Origin: Saprospiraceae bacterium
GTDB lineage: Bacteria > Bacteroidota > Bacteroidia > Chitinophagales > Saprospiraceae
Direction of reading: 5' to 3'
DNA: 64,000 bases
NCBI GenBank assembly: GCA_016711125.1
Contig: JADJTQ010000005.1
Location: forward strand, 760,669 to 824,668
Shown: in pieces, positions 1 through 13,500 of the stretch
Layout of the letters: each line of letters opens with the position of its first letter
How positions within the stretch are numbered: the first letter of the stretch is position 1
Program-made: the position numbers and the translations under genes
Notes under the pieces: model-generated
Told to the model about the DNA's origin: nothing
Databases searched by the model: none
Seen by the model: only the letters and a program-made list of their open reading frames with translations

Positions 1-3000
1 AACGGAAATGTTTCGACATGCAATTCCACCGTGACGGTGGAAGACAATGTTGCACCCATTGCTGTATGTCAAGACATTACGGTACAATTGGATGGTAGTG
101 GACTTGCGAGTATAACAGCAATTCAAATCGACAATGGTTCGACTGACAATTGCGGGATTGCTAGCCTGACCATAGACATCAGTAGTTTTGATTGTTCTGA
201 TGTGGGATCAAATGCGGTAGTCCTGACGGTAACGGATGTAAACGGAAATGTTTCGACATGCAATTCCACCGTGACGGTGGAAGACAATGTTGCACCCATT
301 GCTGTATGTCAAGACATTACGGTACAATTGGATGGTAGTGGACTTGCGAGTATAACAGCAATTCAAATCGACAATGGTTCGACTGACAATTGCGGGATTG
401 CTAGCCTGACCATAGACATCAGTAGTTTTGATTGTTCTGATGTGGGATCAAATGCGGTAGTCCTGACGGTAACGGATGTAAACGGAAATGTTTCGACATG
501 CAATTCCTCGTGCGGTGGAAGACAATGTTGCACCCATTGCTGTATGTCAAGACATTACGGTACAATTGGATGGCAGTGGACTTGCGAGTATAACAGCAAT
601 TCAAATCGACAATGGTTCGACTGACAATTGCGGGATTGCTAGTCTGGCCATAGACATCAGTAGTTTTGATTGTTCTGATGTGGGATCAAATGCGGTAGTC
701 CTGACGGTAACGGATGTAAACGGAAATGTTTCGACATGCAATTCCACCGTGACGGTGGAAGACAATGTTGCACCCATTGCTGTATGTCAAGACATTACGG
801 TACAATTGGATGGTAGTGGACTTGCGAGTATAACAGCAATTCAAATCGACAATGGTTCGACTGACAATTGCGGGATTGCTAGTCTGGCCATAGACATCAG
901 TAGTTTTGATTGTTCTGATGTGGGATCAAATGCGGTAGTCCTGACGGTAACGGATGTAAACGGAAATGTTTCGACATGCAATTCCACCGTGACGGTGGAA
1001 GACAATGTTGCACCCATTGCTGTATGTCAAGACATTACGGTACAATTGGATGGTAGTGGACTTGCGAGTATAACAGCAATTCAAATCGACAATGGTTCGA
1101 CTGACAATTGCGGGATTGCTAGCCTGACCATAGACATCAGTAGTTTTGATTGTTCTGATGTGGGATCAAATGCGGTAGTCCTGACGGTAACGGATGTAAA
1201 CGGAAATGTTTCGACATGCAATTCCACCGTGACGGTGGAAGACAATGTTGCACCCATTGCTGTATGTCAAGACATTACGGTACAATTGGATGGTAGTGGA
1301 CTTGCGAGTATAACAGCAATTCAAATCGACAATGGTTCGACTGACAATTGCGGGATTGCTAGTCTGGCCATAGACATCAGTAGTTTTGATTGTTCTGATG
1401 TGGGATCAAATGCGGTAGTCCTGACGGTAACGGATGTAAACGGAAATGTTTCGACATGCAATTCCACCGTGACGGTGGAAGACAATGTTGCACCCATTGC
1501 TGTATGTCAAGACATTACGGTACAATTGGATGGTAGTGGACTTGCAGTATAACAGCAATTCAAATCGACAATGGTTCGACTGACAATTGCGGGATTGCTA
1601 GTCTGGCCATAGACATCAGTAGTTTTGATTGTTCAGATGTGGGATCAAATGCGGTAGTCCTGACGGTAACGGATGTAAACGGAAATGTTTCGACATGCAA
1701 TTCCACCGTGACGGTGGAAGACAATGTTGCACCCATTGCTGTATGTCAAGACATTACGGTACAATTGGATGGTAGTGGACTTGCGAGTATAACAGCAATT
1801 CAAATCGACAATGGTTCGACTGACAATTGCGGGATTGCTAGCCTGGCCATAGACATCAGTAGTTTTGATTGTTCTGATGTGGGATCAAATGCGGTAGTCC
1901 TGACGGTAACGGATGTAAACGGAAATGTTTCGACATGCAATTCCACCGTGACGGTGGAAGACAATGTTGCACCCATTGCTGTATGTCAAGACATTACGGT
2001 ACAATTGGATGGTAGTGGACTTGCGAGTATAACAGCAATTCAAATCGACAATGGTTCGACTGACAATTGCGGGATTGCTAGCATGGCCATAGACATCAGT
2101 AGTTTTGATTGTTCTGATGTGGGATCAAATGCGGTAGTCCTGACGGTAACGGATGTAAACGGAAATGTTTCGACATGCAATTCCACCGTGACGGTGGAAG
2201 ACAATGTTGCACCCATTGCTGTATGTCAAGACATTACGGTACAATTGGATGGTAGTGGACTTGCGAGTATAACAGCAATTCAAATCGACAATGGTTCGAC
2301 TGACAATTGCGGGATTGCTAGTCTGGCCATAGACATCAGTAGTTTTGATTGTTCTGATGTGGGATCAAATGCGGTAGTCCTGACGGTAACGGATGTAAAC
2401 GGAAATGTTTCGACATGCAATTCCACCGTGACGGTGGAAGACAATGTTGCACCCATTGCTGTATGTCAAGACATTACGGTACAATTGGATGGCAGTGGAC
2501 TTGCGAGTATAACAGCAATTCAAATCGACAATGGTTCGACTGACAATTGCGGGATTGCTAGTCTGGCCATAGACATCAGTAGTTTTGATTGTTCTGATGT
2601 GGGATCAAATGCGGTAGTCCTGACGATAACGGATGTAAACGGAAATGTTTCGACATGCAATTCCACCGTGACGGTGGAAGACAATGTTGCACCCATTGCT
2701 GTATGTCAAGATATTACGGTACAATTGGATGGTAGTGGACTTGCGAGTATAACAGCAATTCAAATCGACAATGGTTCGACTGACAATTGCGGGATTGCTA
2801 GCCTGGCCATAGACATCAGTAGTTTTGATTGTTCTGATGTGGGATCAAATGCGGTAGTCCTGACGGTAACGGATGTAAACGGAAATGTTTCGACATGCAA
2901 TTCCACCGTGACGGTGGAAGACAATGTTGCACCCATTGCTGTATGTCAAGACATTACGGTACAATTGGATGGCAGTGGACTTGCGAGTATAACAGCAATT

Positions 3001-3174
3001 CAAATCGACAATGGTTCGACTGACAATTGCGGGATTGCTAGTCTGTCCATAGACATCAGTAGTTTTGATTGTTCTGATGTGGGATCAAATGCGGTAGTCC
3101 TGACGGTAACGGATGTAAACGGAAATGTTTCGACATGTAATTCCACCGTGACGGTGGAAGACGATGTTGCACCC
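1..3174 (+). repeat. Tandem array of 240-bp coding repeats (13 units plus a partial)
   Basis: Units start at 1, 241, 481, 719, 959, 1199, 1439, 1678, 1918, 2158, 2398, 2638 and 2878, with a partial unit at 3118. Each encodes 80 residues containing DNCGIAS and VEDNVAPIAVCQD. Copies differ at only a few bases; the clearest variable codon is the A/T/S position just before IDISSFDC. The array runs off the left edge, so true copy number is unknown. Near-identity at DNA level points to recent expansion or gene conversion. Confidence 0.97.
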
Positions 3175-6100
3175 CTCGGATCTTTCCCATCACCTATCAT
3201 CGGTATCGAAAGCTGCCAACCATTACAACAAGAGGTCGAAGCAGCATTTGACGAATCTTATGCAGTCTCTACTTACACGGACAATTGTAGTAGCGAGTTG
3301 AGTGCCACTTTAACCGGAACTGAAATTCTGGGCAGCAATTGCAGCTGGCAGGTGAATTATACCTACACTGTGTTCGATGAAAATGGGAATGGACTGATAA
3401 ATCAAATATATACAGTTCAGGGTAGTGACCAAACAACACCTATCCTCACCCCTCCATCTGAACCTGTCCTTTTTGATGTAGGCGCATTTGCCAACTGTAC
3501 AGCCACTTTGCCTGATTTCACAAGCCTGGTCTCCGTTGACGATTGCAGTCAAGTTACATTGACTCAGTTAGCTCCTAACCAACCTGGGACTATTGTTATT
3601 GGCTATGGTAATGATATCACGATTGAGGTAATGGCAGAAGATGAATGCGGTCATACCGCGATGACTTCTTTTACAGTTCAATTAGTAGATGAAACTGCCC
3701 CGCAAACCATATGTCAGATTGAAGCCGTTAATCTTGCGCTAGATGCAAGTGGAGATGCAACGCTGACACCAGCTATGATTGATGCTGGTAGTTTTGACAA
3801 CTGTTCAGCTATCCAATTGTCCTTGGACCAAACGAGTTTCTCCTGTTCGGATGTGGGAATCCAGACTGTTACTCTGACGGCAATAGATGCCTCTGGAAAT
3901 TCCTCCGCCTGTACAGCTCAGGTCAATGTTATGGACAATACAGCACCTGCGTTGACTTGTTTAGGTGATATTACTGTACCAAAAGGAGCCACTTGCTCAG
4001 CGATGATGCCGAATGTGACTTCAAATGTTACAATCAATGAAGCTTGTGGTGTAGCCTCTGTGACTCAATCAGTGGCAGTTGGAACCATCATTGGAGCAAT
4101 GACGACATCGGTATCACAGACGTTGACTGTAGTCGATATAAATGGCAATTCAAGTACTTGTTCTTTCAACGTCCTGTTTGTTGATCAAACTGCACCAGTG
4201 ATCAATGGATGTCCTGCGAATATTTCTTTAGATACTGATCCTGGCATGTGTACTACTACGGCAACTTGGATCGAACCTACAGCAACGGACAATTGCACTC
4301 AACTTGGGCCTGTGGTGTGGACGAAATCGCACCTTCCCGGTTCTCAGTTCAGTGCAGGCGTGACGACAGTGACCTACACTGCCACAGATGCTTCAGGAAA
4401 CTCTAGCACATGTATTTTTACGGTTACAGTTATTGATGATGAGTCTCCTGTAATGCCCGTTCTTGCTGACATCACCGTCGATTGTGATGATGCCCTGGTG
4501 GCACCGACCACCACAGATAACTGTGCCGGTACGGTCACTGGTACTACAACCGATGTGTTGAGTTTTGTGGAGGGAGGTACTACGACGATCGAATGGACAT
4601 TTGATGATGGCAATGGCAACAGTACCACTGCCATGTAGGTGTACAATTATGATGATGTGACGCCACCGGAGACACCGGTATTGGGTTCTGTCACAATTGA
4701 TTGCGAAGGAGTTCTGATAGCTCCTACGACCACTGATGTTTGCGCGGGAGTTATTACCGGTACAACAATGGACGTATTGGATTTTGTGGAAGGAGGCAGT
4801 ACCACCATTACCTGGACCTTCAGCGATGGCAATGGCAATAGTACCTCAGCTATGCAGGTGTATAATTATGATGATGTAACGCCACCAATGACACCGACCT
4901 TGTCGCCAGTGACGGTGGATTGCGAAGGCATCTTGACAGCACCGATGACAACAGATGTCTGTGCTGGTCCGATCACAGGCACGACAACAGATGTGTTGAG
5001 TTTTGTGGAAGGCAGCAGCACGACGATCGAATGGACATTTGATGATGGTAATGGCAATAGTACCTCAGCTATGCAAGTGTACAACTACGATGATGTGACA
5101 CCACCGGTGACTCCAATCTTGTCGCCAGTGACGGTCGATTGTGAAGGCACTTTGATACCGCCAACCACCACAGACAATTGTGTAGGTATAGTTACTGGCT
5201 CGACCACCGACGAATTGGATTTTGTTGAACCGGGCAGCACGGAAATTACCTGGACCTTCGATGATGGTAATGGCAACTCGACTATGGCAACCCAGATGTA
5301 CATTTACGATGATGTCACTGCACCCATTACACCGACCATTGATCCGGTTACCGTAGATTGCGATCCGAACCTCGCCACACCTGTGACGTTTGATGTCTGC
5401 GCTGGGATGATTGCAGGTACCATGCCTGGAGGTTTGGTCTTCGTGGACGGTACAACGGTCACCGTCACCTGGACATTTAATGATGGCAATGGAAATTCAA
5501 CTACGACCGATCAAATGGTGACCTTTGATGATGCCATCGATCCGGTACCTGATCTTGCGACTCTTCCGGATATCACTACAGAGTGTGAGGTCACCGGATT
5601 GACTCCACCAAGCGCTACCGATGTGTGTGCTGGAGCAATCACAGGCACGCACAATGCTCTTCTACCTATCACTACACAAGGCACCACAGTTGTTACATGG
5701 ACCTATGATGATGGAAATGGCAATATGGCAACTCAAACACAAAATGTCGTAATCGATGATGTTACGCCGCCTACATTGGGCAACTGTCCATCAGATCAAT
5801 CAGTCACTCCATCCACTATCACTTGCTCTTACCTACATGGTGATGCAAGCTGGGATGTGACTGCCACGGATAATTGTGGAGCCACCGTGTATTACACACT
5901 AAGTGGTGCAACATCCAGCATGACGAATGAATTCACAACCTTAGATGGTGTCGAGTTTAGTGAGGGTGTCACTACTATTACAGTCATTGCGATTGATATC
6001 GGCGATAACCCTTCATCCTCCTGTCAATTTTACGGTTACCGTAATCTCAGTGGAACTTGATATTCCCGTGGTGGTTCACAATGAATGTCATGGTGCTACA

Positions 6101-6718
6101 GAGGGTAGCATTCAAATATCACCTCTTACTGGTACAGCTCCATTCAGTTATGTGATTACCTCCGGCCCAACTATCAATGTGACCGGGGCAAGTACGGGCC
6201 TCTTCACGGATTTAGCTACGGGATCGTACGATATTATGGTGACTGATGCGAGTGGTTGTACCAAAGAAATATTGGGTATTACGGTTGATGAACCACCGAG
6301 TGATGCAGTCAATATCGTGGTTGCATCTTCGACGCCAACCGGGACATTCTTCCTTACCGATGGAGTGCAACATGAAATCATTTATACCCTTACCGAGATC
6401 GGTGGAAGCTCTGCAACCTCAGCTGAAATTAGAATTCCCAAGGCGGTCGCAGGTGAGTATGCGCTGACTTTTGACGCAAACGCTCCCATGACGAATAATG
6501 CTGACTATGATGTTGATGATAACGATGAATTCTATCTGAAATTAGTCTTAAAAGATGGTTTGGAAATTCCATGCTCAGGCCAGAGCAAAGTTTCCATAAG
6601 AATGACGAGACAAACGGTGAATGAATCTAATTTCCCATTGACTACCATTGTTGTCAGTGTTGCCCAGGAGGCCAACAATCTGGATAACGGTGTCGTCAGT
6701 AACATCATATTTGACTAA
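1..6718 (+). CDS. Giant secreted HYR/SprB repeat surface protein, 5' truncated and broken
   Basis: Predicted cell-surface or extracellular adhesin-like protein; the start lies left of the window. Order of parts: thirteen near-identical 80-residue Ig/HYR-like repeats (to about 3174), a divergent Cys-rich unit, two more HYR-like units, a classic HYR domain (about 4190-4440), five 73-residue repeats (4447-5541), a divergent sixth copy, another HYR unit, and a SprB-type repeat around 6065-6300 with the TGTAPFSYVITSG motif. The last 140 residues resemble no sorting tail I know. Breaks: net loss of 2 bases at 507-513, loss of one base at 1545, an in-frame TAG at 4636-4638 where sister repeats have CAG, and an extra T in the run 6028-6031. 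Correcting these gives one continuous frame from base 1 to the TAA at 6718. SprB repeats are known from gliding-motility adhesins, so a role in adhesion or motility is inferred. The next gene starts 18 bases downstream. Confidence 0.8.
4447..5541 (+). repeat. Five 219-bp coding repeats
   Basis: Units start at 4447, 4666, 4885, 5104 and 5323, exactly 219 bases apart, each encoding 73 residues with the pattern VTVDC, PTTTD, CAG, TGTT, WTFDDGNGNST and YDDVTPP. A more divergent sixth copy follows to about 5770. Copies are clearly less uniform than the 240-bp array upstream, so this expansion is older. The in-frame TAG at 4636 lies in the first unit. Confidence 0.93.
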
Positions 6719-6736
6719 TTCCCAAAACCATCAATC

Positions 6737-9339
6737 ATGAAAGCACAACAGCTAAACATAGTAGAAATGCCAAGATTTTTTAAACTTTCCAGCTCAAATC
6801 GGATACCTGTGACAATTAGTAATTTTATTGCCATTATTGGCTTGATTTTAGTCGCGCAGTGGTCCAATGCACAAAGTGATCCAGGTGTTGGATCTATAGC
6901 CATTTTGGATCTGGATAATAATCCCGTTGCGGCCAGTCAATTGAAAAAGAATGGCACCTATAAACTTCGCCTTCAGGTTGGGAATTATTCGACCAATATT
7001 CTGCACGCAGGTTGTGCTGAAGTACGGGTAGGATTAGGTTCTTTATTTGAGCTTGAAGAGAATTTCGATTTGAGTACGGCCCCTCTTAGCAATCTATATG
7101 ATTGGACTATATTTACCGGTTTCGGACAGGTGGAAATCGTCGGAGAATTGCTGGTTGATATTGGAAATGTTCTTGGCAATGCAGAATTTGAGATTACGGC
7201 CATTGACGATGTTGGAAATTCGACTTTCAATACATCTTTTAAATTGAACGGAGGTGGTGGTTGTACGGATTCTGAAACAAACCTCAGTAACAACATTGCT
7301 AACCTTCAATATGGGGTGCAAAATCCCTGGCCATCACCTGCAAGGATGCGACAGTTTACCTCGATGAAAATGGTATGGCGACTTTCGACGAAAATGATGT
7401 AGTAGATACTCACATGGATATGACTGGGACGGGCGTTTTTACTTTTGATCCGGCAAGTCCGCTTGACTGCTCTGTCGCTGGGACCACCGTAGAGGTAACG
7501 GTGACACTGACAGACGCACTGGGAAATTCGGAATCTTGTCCGGCGATGGTTACGGTGCTGGATGAAATTGATCCTGCCATCACTTGTCCCGATGGTGGCA
7601 CTCTAAGTCCTGCTGCCAATTGTGAGATCACTATACCTGACTACACAAATTTGGTTACGACGGATGACAATTGTGGTACAGTAACAGTGACCCAAAGTCC
7701 TGAAGCTGGCTCTACCCAAACTGTAGTTGATGGACAGACGGTTACAGTGACTTTGACGGCCGATGATGGCAACGGCAATACGGCAAATTGTGATGTCACA
7801 ATTACGGTTGAAGATAATGCGCCACCTATGATTACTTGCCCGAATGGTGGCTCGCTAAATCCAGCTGCCAATTGTGAGATCACTATACCTGACTACACAG
7901 CTTTGGCTACGACGGATGACAATTGTGGTATGGTAACGGTGACCCAAAGTCCGGAAGCTGGCTCTACCCAAACTGTTGTTGATGGACAGACGGTTACAGT
8001 GACTTTGACGGCCGATGATGGCAATGGCAATATTGCAAATTGCGACGTCACAATTACGGTTGAAGACAATACACCACCAATGATTACTTGCCCGGATGGT
8101 GGCGCCCTAAATCCAGCTGCCAACTGTGAGATCACCATACCTGACTACGACTTTGGCTTCGACGGATGACAATTGTGGTACGGTAACAGTGACCCAAAGT
8201 CCTGAAGCTGGCTCTACCCAAACTGTAGTTGATGGACAGACGGTTACAGTGACTTTGACGGCCGATGATGGCAACGGCAATACGGCAAATTGTGATGTCA
8301 CAATTACGGTTGAAGATAATGCGCCACCTATGATTACTTGCCCGGATGGCGGCACCCTAAATCCAGCTGCCAATTGTGAGATCACTATACCTGACTACAC
8401 AGCTTTGGCAACTACTGATGACAATTGCGGTACGGTAACGGTGACCCAAAGTCCAGAAGCTGGCTCTACCCAAACTGTGGTTGATGGGCAGACGGTTACA
8501 GTGACTCTGACAGCGGATGATGGCAATGGCAATACTGCAAATTGCGATGTCACAATTACGATTGAAGACAATGCGCCACCTATGATTGCCTGCCCGGATG
8601 GTGGCACCCTAAATCCTGCTGCCAACTGTGAGATCATTATACCAGACTACACAACTTTGGCTACAACGGATGACAATTGTGGTACAGTAACCGTGACCCA
8701 AAGTCCTGAAGCTGGCTCTACCCAAACTGTGGTTGATGGACAGACGGTTACAGTGACTTTGACGGCCGATGATGGCAACGGCAATACGGCAAATTGTGAT
8801 GTCACTATTACGGTTGAAGACAATACAGCACCTATCGCCATCTGTCAAAACATCGAGATCAATCTGGAAGGCGATGCCGGTACCGCTTCCATTACGGCCG
8901 AGCAAATTGATAATGGCTCTTATGATAATTGTGAATCAGTTACGCTAAGTTTGGATGTCACTGAATTTGATTGTTCTCATGTCGGGCAACAAGTTGTTAC
9001 CTTGACAGTCACCGATGAGGCGGGAAATAGCAGCACTTGTCAAGCGACCGTCACTGTTAATGAATCACCGGCCTGCGTGGACCCCTATGCCGATTGCACA
9101 CCAATCATGTTCGTCAATGCTGCTTTCCTGGCTAATGATCCTCACCAAATGCTTTTAGAGCCGGAATGAAACTACTGTCAGCTGGCATTATCACAAGCGG
9201 TGAAGAAATTGATTTCAGAGCAGGCGAGGAGGTGGAATTGCTTCCGGGATTTGAAGTGCAGCAAAATGGGATATTAACAGTTACTATCCAGGATTGTATT
9301 CTCGCTGGCATTATCAATGAAGCAAAAATTAAAGAATAA
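6737..9339 (+). CDS. Secreted HYR-repeat protein with shared C-terminal module, frame-broken
   Basis: The first 45 residues hold a hydrophobic stretch ending at SNAQ, a likely signal peptide with a long n-region. A roughly 150-residue beta-rich domain follows, then an Ig-like unit (DATVYLDENG), five 84-residue HYR-like repeats with CPDGG and DDGNGNTANCDV, one unit of the 80-residue type (APIAICQN), a Cys-rich linker with FLANDPHQM, and the module with ITSGEEIDFRAGEEVELLPG. Breaks: one C missing at 7325-7327, two bases missing near 8148, one T missing at 9153-9156. In each case the sister repeat or the paralogue at 19819 shows the expected frame. The corrected frame ends at TAA 9337-9339. Closely follows the giant gene, so co-transcription is likely. 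No standard T9SS tail is seen. Confidence 0.8.
7579..8836 (+). repeat. Five 252-bp coding HYR-like repeats
   Basis: Units start near 7579, 7831, 8083, 8333 and 8585. The third is 250 bases because of a 2-base loss at about 8148. Each encodes 84 residues with CPDGG, NPAANCEITIPDY, TDDNCG and TADDGNGN motifs. The copies are very similar at DNA level. Confidence 0.93.
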
Positions 9340-9375
9340 AATAAATAAACATCATCAATTGCAAATTTGGAGATA

Positions 9376-9410
9376 GCAGTTCCGGTAGATTAAATATCTA
9401 CCGGAACTGC
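9376..9410 (+). terminator. Strong hairpin after the HYR gene, probable terminator
   Basis: Perfect 15-base stem (GCAGTTCCGGTAGAT and its complement) with a 5-base loop TAAAT at 9391-9395. It lies 37 bases after the stop at 9339 and before the LuxR gene. No T-run follows, so termination or mRNA 3'-end protection is inferred from position and stem strength. It may partly uncouple the regulator from the structural genes. Confidence 0.6.
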
Positions 9411-9438
9411 ATTCAATCATAAAGTCATAGTTGAAAAA

Positions 9439-9696
9439 ATGAATGCCATGCCACAGCAAGTGATTGACGGAAAGCAAATAGGTAGAACAAGACTTTTAGT
9501 CACCAGCCGGGAAAATGAAATTCTGGATCTGATTTCTCTTGGATTTTCAACAGATGAAATTGCCGAAGACCTATTTCTGAGTTCTGAAACTGTTAGAACT
9601 CATCGAAAATCGCTTTTACAAAAATTCAAAGCACGAAATACTGCACAACTGATTCGGATTGCCTTTGAGTTTGGTGTGCTAAGAGTCAGTCTATAA
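9439..9696 (+). CDS. Small LuxR-type HTH regulator (solo), copy 1
   Basis: An 85-residue protein made almost only of a GerE/LuxR-type DNA-binding domain: TSRENEILDLISLGFS, then DEIAEDLFLSSETVRTHRKS as the recognition helix region, then LLQKFKARNTAQLIR. There is no receiver, PAS or autoinducer domain, so the input signal is unknown. It lies just downstream of a giant HYR protein, and its close paralogue at 19299 has the same kind of neighbourhood. Regulation of the adjacent surface genes is inferred from position only. The ATG at 9439 is used; the RBS is weak, as is common in Bacteroidota. Confidence 0.85.
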   Translation: MNAMPQQVIDGKQIGRTRLLVTSRENEILDLISLGFSTDEIAEDLFLSSETVRTHRKSLLQKFKARNTAQLIRIAFEFGVLRVSL

Positions 9697-10552
9697 GAAT
9701 CCGAGTGTATGGTTTAAGAAAGATCTATTTCGGTTTATTGGGGAGACACTATCAATTATTCTCCCGACATGCTCAGATGCCTATTGAATAATTGGCAGAT
9801 ACTTTTTCAGTGCACTATTGTCTAATCCTGCCCTTTCAATTAAGGGCTCTGGGCACTTTCTCGGACTAGGTGTCGCACTTTGTGCAGGGCAAATGAGTCA
9901 AGCCAAGGGTGACACCTTTTCGTTTGCGATCTGTAGAAGAGAGAGCAGAATTTACATTCTGCGGCTTTGCAGACCGAAGGTGTTTCGACTGCTCGCCGGG
10001 TTGTGATGAGAGAGAACAATCTCCATAGCAGCAATAAGCGTTGATCGCACTATTATTCAAGAGTCATTTTTTTAGCAAAATAGACTTAGATATATTACTT
10101 GTCCAACAGATCTGAATATGGAAGTTACGTATCAGATTAAGATCAAGATTAGATGTTGATGCCTCCAATTATCGAGATTATAAAATGAAGTATTTTACGA
10201 TTCGGATCTGACTATAAGATCGACGATTACCGTGGTAATGTCAAACAGCATGTTCATTTTATTTATTAGTAGTTGGAAACGATCAATCAGACCAAGGCGA
10301 TCAATCGATCCCGGAGATAATAGAGTATTTTTAAGATTAGTCAGGCAAGCACCCAAAAATGCTGGAATAGATGAATTTATTTTTTTTTAATCCAACCTGC
10401 TATAAGCTGGAGCTCAATATGTATTCGATCTTTTTGCATCAACAAATCCAAAAAGTGACGGTAAATATTTGAATCAGTTTGTAAATGGGTCAGTGCATGA
10501 GTAGAATATCAAGTTAAATTAGCTAATTTACCTCACGACCAACACCATCATC
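9697..10552. other. Non-coding gap with one copy of the palindromic element
   Basis: 856 bases without a credible gene. At about 9860-9970 lies an intergenic element also seen near 16190 and 23180: a GGGTGACACCTTTTCG block followed by the palindrome GCAGAATTTACATTCTGC at 9945-9962. 9970-10552 is AT-rich and presumably carries the promoter of the gene at 10553; I cannot place it securely. Short open frames here are made by the repeat itself. Confidence 0.6.
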
Positions 10553-13500
10553 ATGAAGACGAGTTACACTCCGATAGCTATGGCCAGAATGTTTTTATTT
10601 GTGGTCTATTTTATTTGTAGTTATAAGTCTCTGGCTTATTATGGTTCGAACCCTTCACATAGCAATCACATCTGTTTAAGTGTTGATAATTATTTACCTG
10701 AAAGTATTGAAGTTCCATTTTTTAATGGTGCAGTTGATTTACTGGACACCTCCGGGTTTAGCTTGTTGATTGCTGAACTGCTATCCCGTGGATCAGCTGA
10801 TAGCTGTAATTCTAATTGTCTAGCAATTGAAATCGATCTTGATGTTGATGGACTGGCGATTTTAGATGCAGAGGATTATTTTCATTTCTTTGACACTTCC
10901 TGCCTCGTAGACAGTATTTGGTTTTTCCAAACTCCCCTTACATTTACCTGCCAGAATATTGATTCAATTTATCAGTACAAACTCCAAGTTCGGGATACCA
11001 TGGGGAACATCAGTGTCTGTCAAGAAGAACTAAGGATTAATTTTAACCATCGAGACACGATGGTGTTTTGGACCGATCTTTTTGATGCTCATCTAGGTGT
11101 ATTAAATATTACTGAAAGTGAATGGCAAATCATTGAGGAACAATTGATCGAACCTGGTGATCTCTTTGTTCATCAGGATAGTCAACATGTGTACGTGGCC
11201 GCCTACAATAAGATTATTAAATTAGATTTTGATGGCAATCTTCTGGACACGGTTGTTTATAACCCTGATTATAGGATTACTGGTATTGATATAGACCTGA
11301 CTAATAATCATATTTATTTTATCGAGCACGATGTTGATTCAATATTCAGAGTTAATTTGGACGGTGGCGGGTTGGCTCAGATAGGAGGATTGCAATATGG
11401 TGGATCTGCCAATCCCTATGCTTTACGTATTGATACCCTGGCCGGCAAATTGTATTGGACCGATCATATTCTCAATGATATTTGGCGTTGCAATCTGGAT
11501 GGGTCTAACAGAGAGAAAGTATTGGATTTTATCGGTGGAGGCAGACCGATCGATATCGCCCTTGATCTCGCTGCCGGTAAAATGTATTGGACAAACAATA
11601 CCCAAAACAAAATTCAGCGGTCAAACCTGGATGGTAGTCAAATAGAAGACATCATTTCAGGACTGACGGATGGACCGGTGGGATTGGTTCTGGACCGGGC
11701 TCAAGAAAGAATATACTTCACAGATTATGACAAAATTTGGGTATATGATCAAAACACAATGCAATTGGATACCTTGCTATCCGATCAGCGAACGGCCCTA
11801 TTTTTAAAATTAGGGTTTAAACAAAAAGAATGTAACACCAACCCACATGCCATTTGTCAGGATACCGTCACCCTTTATGTAGATGAATCTTGCCTGGCTA
11901 CATTGGCCATAAATGCAATTAATGGTGGAAGCTTTGATCCCGATGGAGATAGTTTATCTTATTTCTTATCACCGACCAAATTTGGTCCTGGTATTTCTCA
12001 GGTTGATCTTTTGGTGAGTGATGGAAATCTTAGTGATGGATGCTCCAGTGCGATTATTGTTTTCGACACAATCGCTCCAGTAGTTTCTGGAGATAGCCTC
12101 AGTCTGTATTTGGATGAGAATGGTCAGGTTATGGCTTTGCTCGATGATTTATATATTTCCATTGCGGATAATTGTGATCTCAATCCAGACACGGTCTATG
12201 CCAGTCAGGTACTGTTTGATTCGACTCATCTTGGAACCAATCAGGTGATGGTTTATGCTATTGATAGCGCTGGTAATATCGGAAGCGCTCTGACTGAAGT
12301 TACGATTTTGCCTCAAGATCAACCCAATCAACCTCCAATCGCGATTTGTGATACTGTGCTTTTAAATACCGATTCTTTCGCGATGGTGTCGTTCATGGCG
12401 GAACAGCTGGACGGTGGCTCGTATGACTCCGATGGTGATTCGTTGAGTTTTAGTTATTTTCCCGCTGGACCTTTTCTGATTGGCACGAATGTCGTGTTTC
12501 TTGTCACCTTCGATGGACACCTTGCCGATACGTGTGAAGTGATTCTGATATTGGTTGATACTACAGAATATCCCTGTCAGATGGATATAGAACCTCCCGT
12601 TTCCAATTGTCGGGATTTGATACTGGCGCTGGATCAAAGTGGTATGACATCGCTGAATCCAGAGGCTTTTTCGGAGTTCTTTACTGACAATTGCGAGGTT
12701 GATTCTATCTGGATCGTATCAGGAAAGACAACTTTTACCTGTGATGACTTGGATAGTGCCTTCACGCTTACTCTGATGGCTGAAGATCCATCCAACAATA
12801 CTGCTGGATGTTCAGTCAATGTCACTGTGAGCAGCGGCACTTACGATCATCTCCTCTATTGGACTGATGGTATTGTAGTATGGGAGCATAAACTATCGGC
12901 CGACCTCAATGATTCTATTATAAACTCCAGTTTGATAATACCAATTCAGCTAAAGTATTATAGAGAACAAAATGCACTGTTTATTAGTGATGGTCGATTG
13001 ATCCTTAAAACCAACCTATATGGTATGGTCCTTGATACGATTTTTGAAGCAGATACTTTCTCGTTCCGTTCATTCGATCTCGATCCTGTTCATGGTGATC
13101 TCTATCTGTTGGGAATTCAGACAAAAGCCATCCATAAAGTGCCGCTTGATGGTTCGGGTAGCTCAGTGGTGAGAGTCCTGGATTATCTTCCAAACCCAAT
13201 TCCCCTTAAGATTCAATGTGATCCGGTATCCGGGCTGTTGTATTGGACAGATTCGAATGACGGCAAAATTCGACGTTGTGAAACTGACGGTAATAATCTG
13301 CAGGTGCTTGTTGACTTCACGATCGGTGAGGGAAAGGCTTATGGACTTGATTTGGATTTGGATAATGGTGTGATCTATTGGACTAACTCTGCCCTTAATA
13401 AAATTCAACGATCTGATCTGAATGGGAATTTCCGAGATGACGTGGTTTCCGGCTTAACAGAGTCACCCACCAATATAACCCTGTGGGATAATGAACTCTT

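Noticed and set aside
1..9169. Long minus-strand frames opposite the HYR arrays
   Set aside because: They repeat with the period of the sense repeats and are shadows of the coding strand.
9818..10060. Short genes in the 9697-10552 gap
   Set aside because: They encode ESRIYILRLC-like strings that come from the dispersed palindromic element, as also at 23026-23434.
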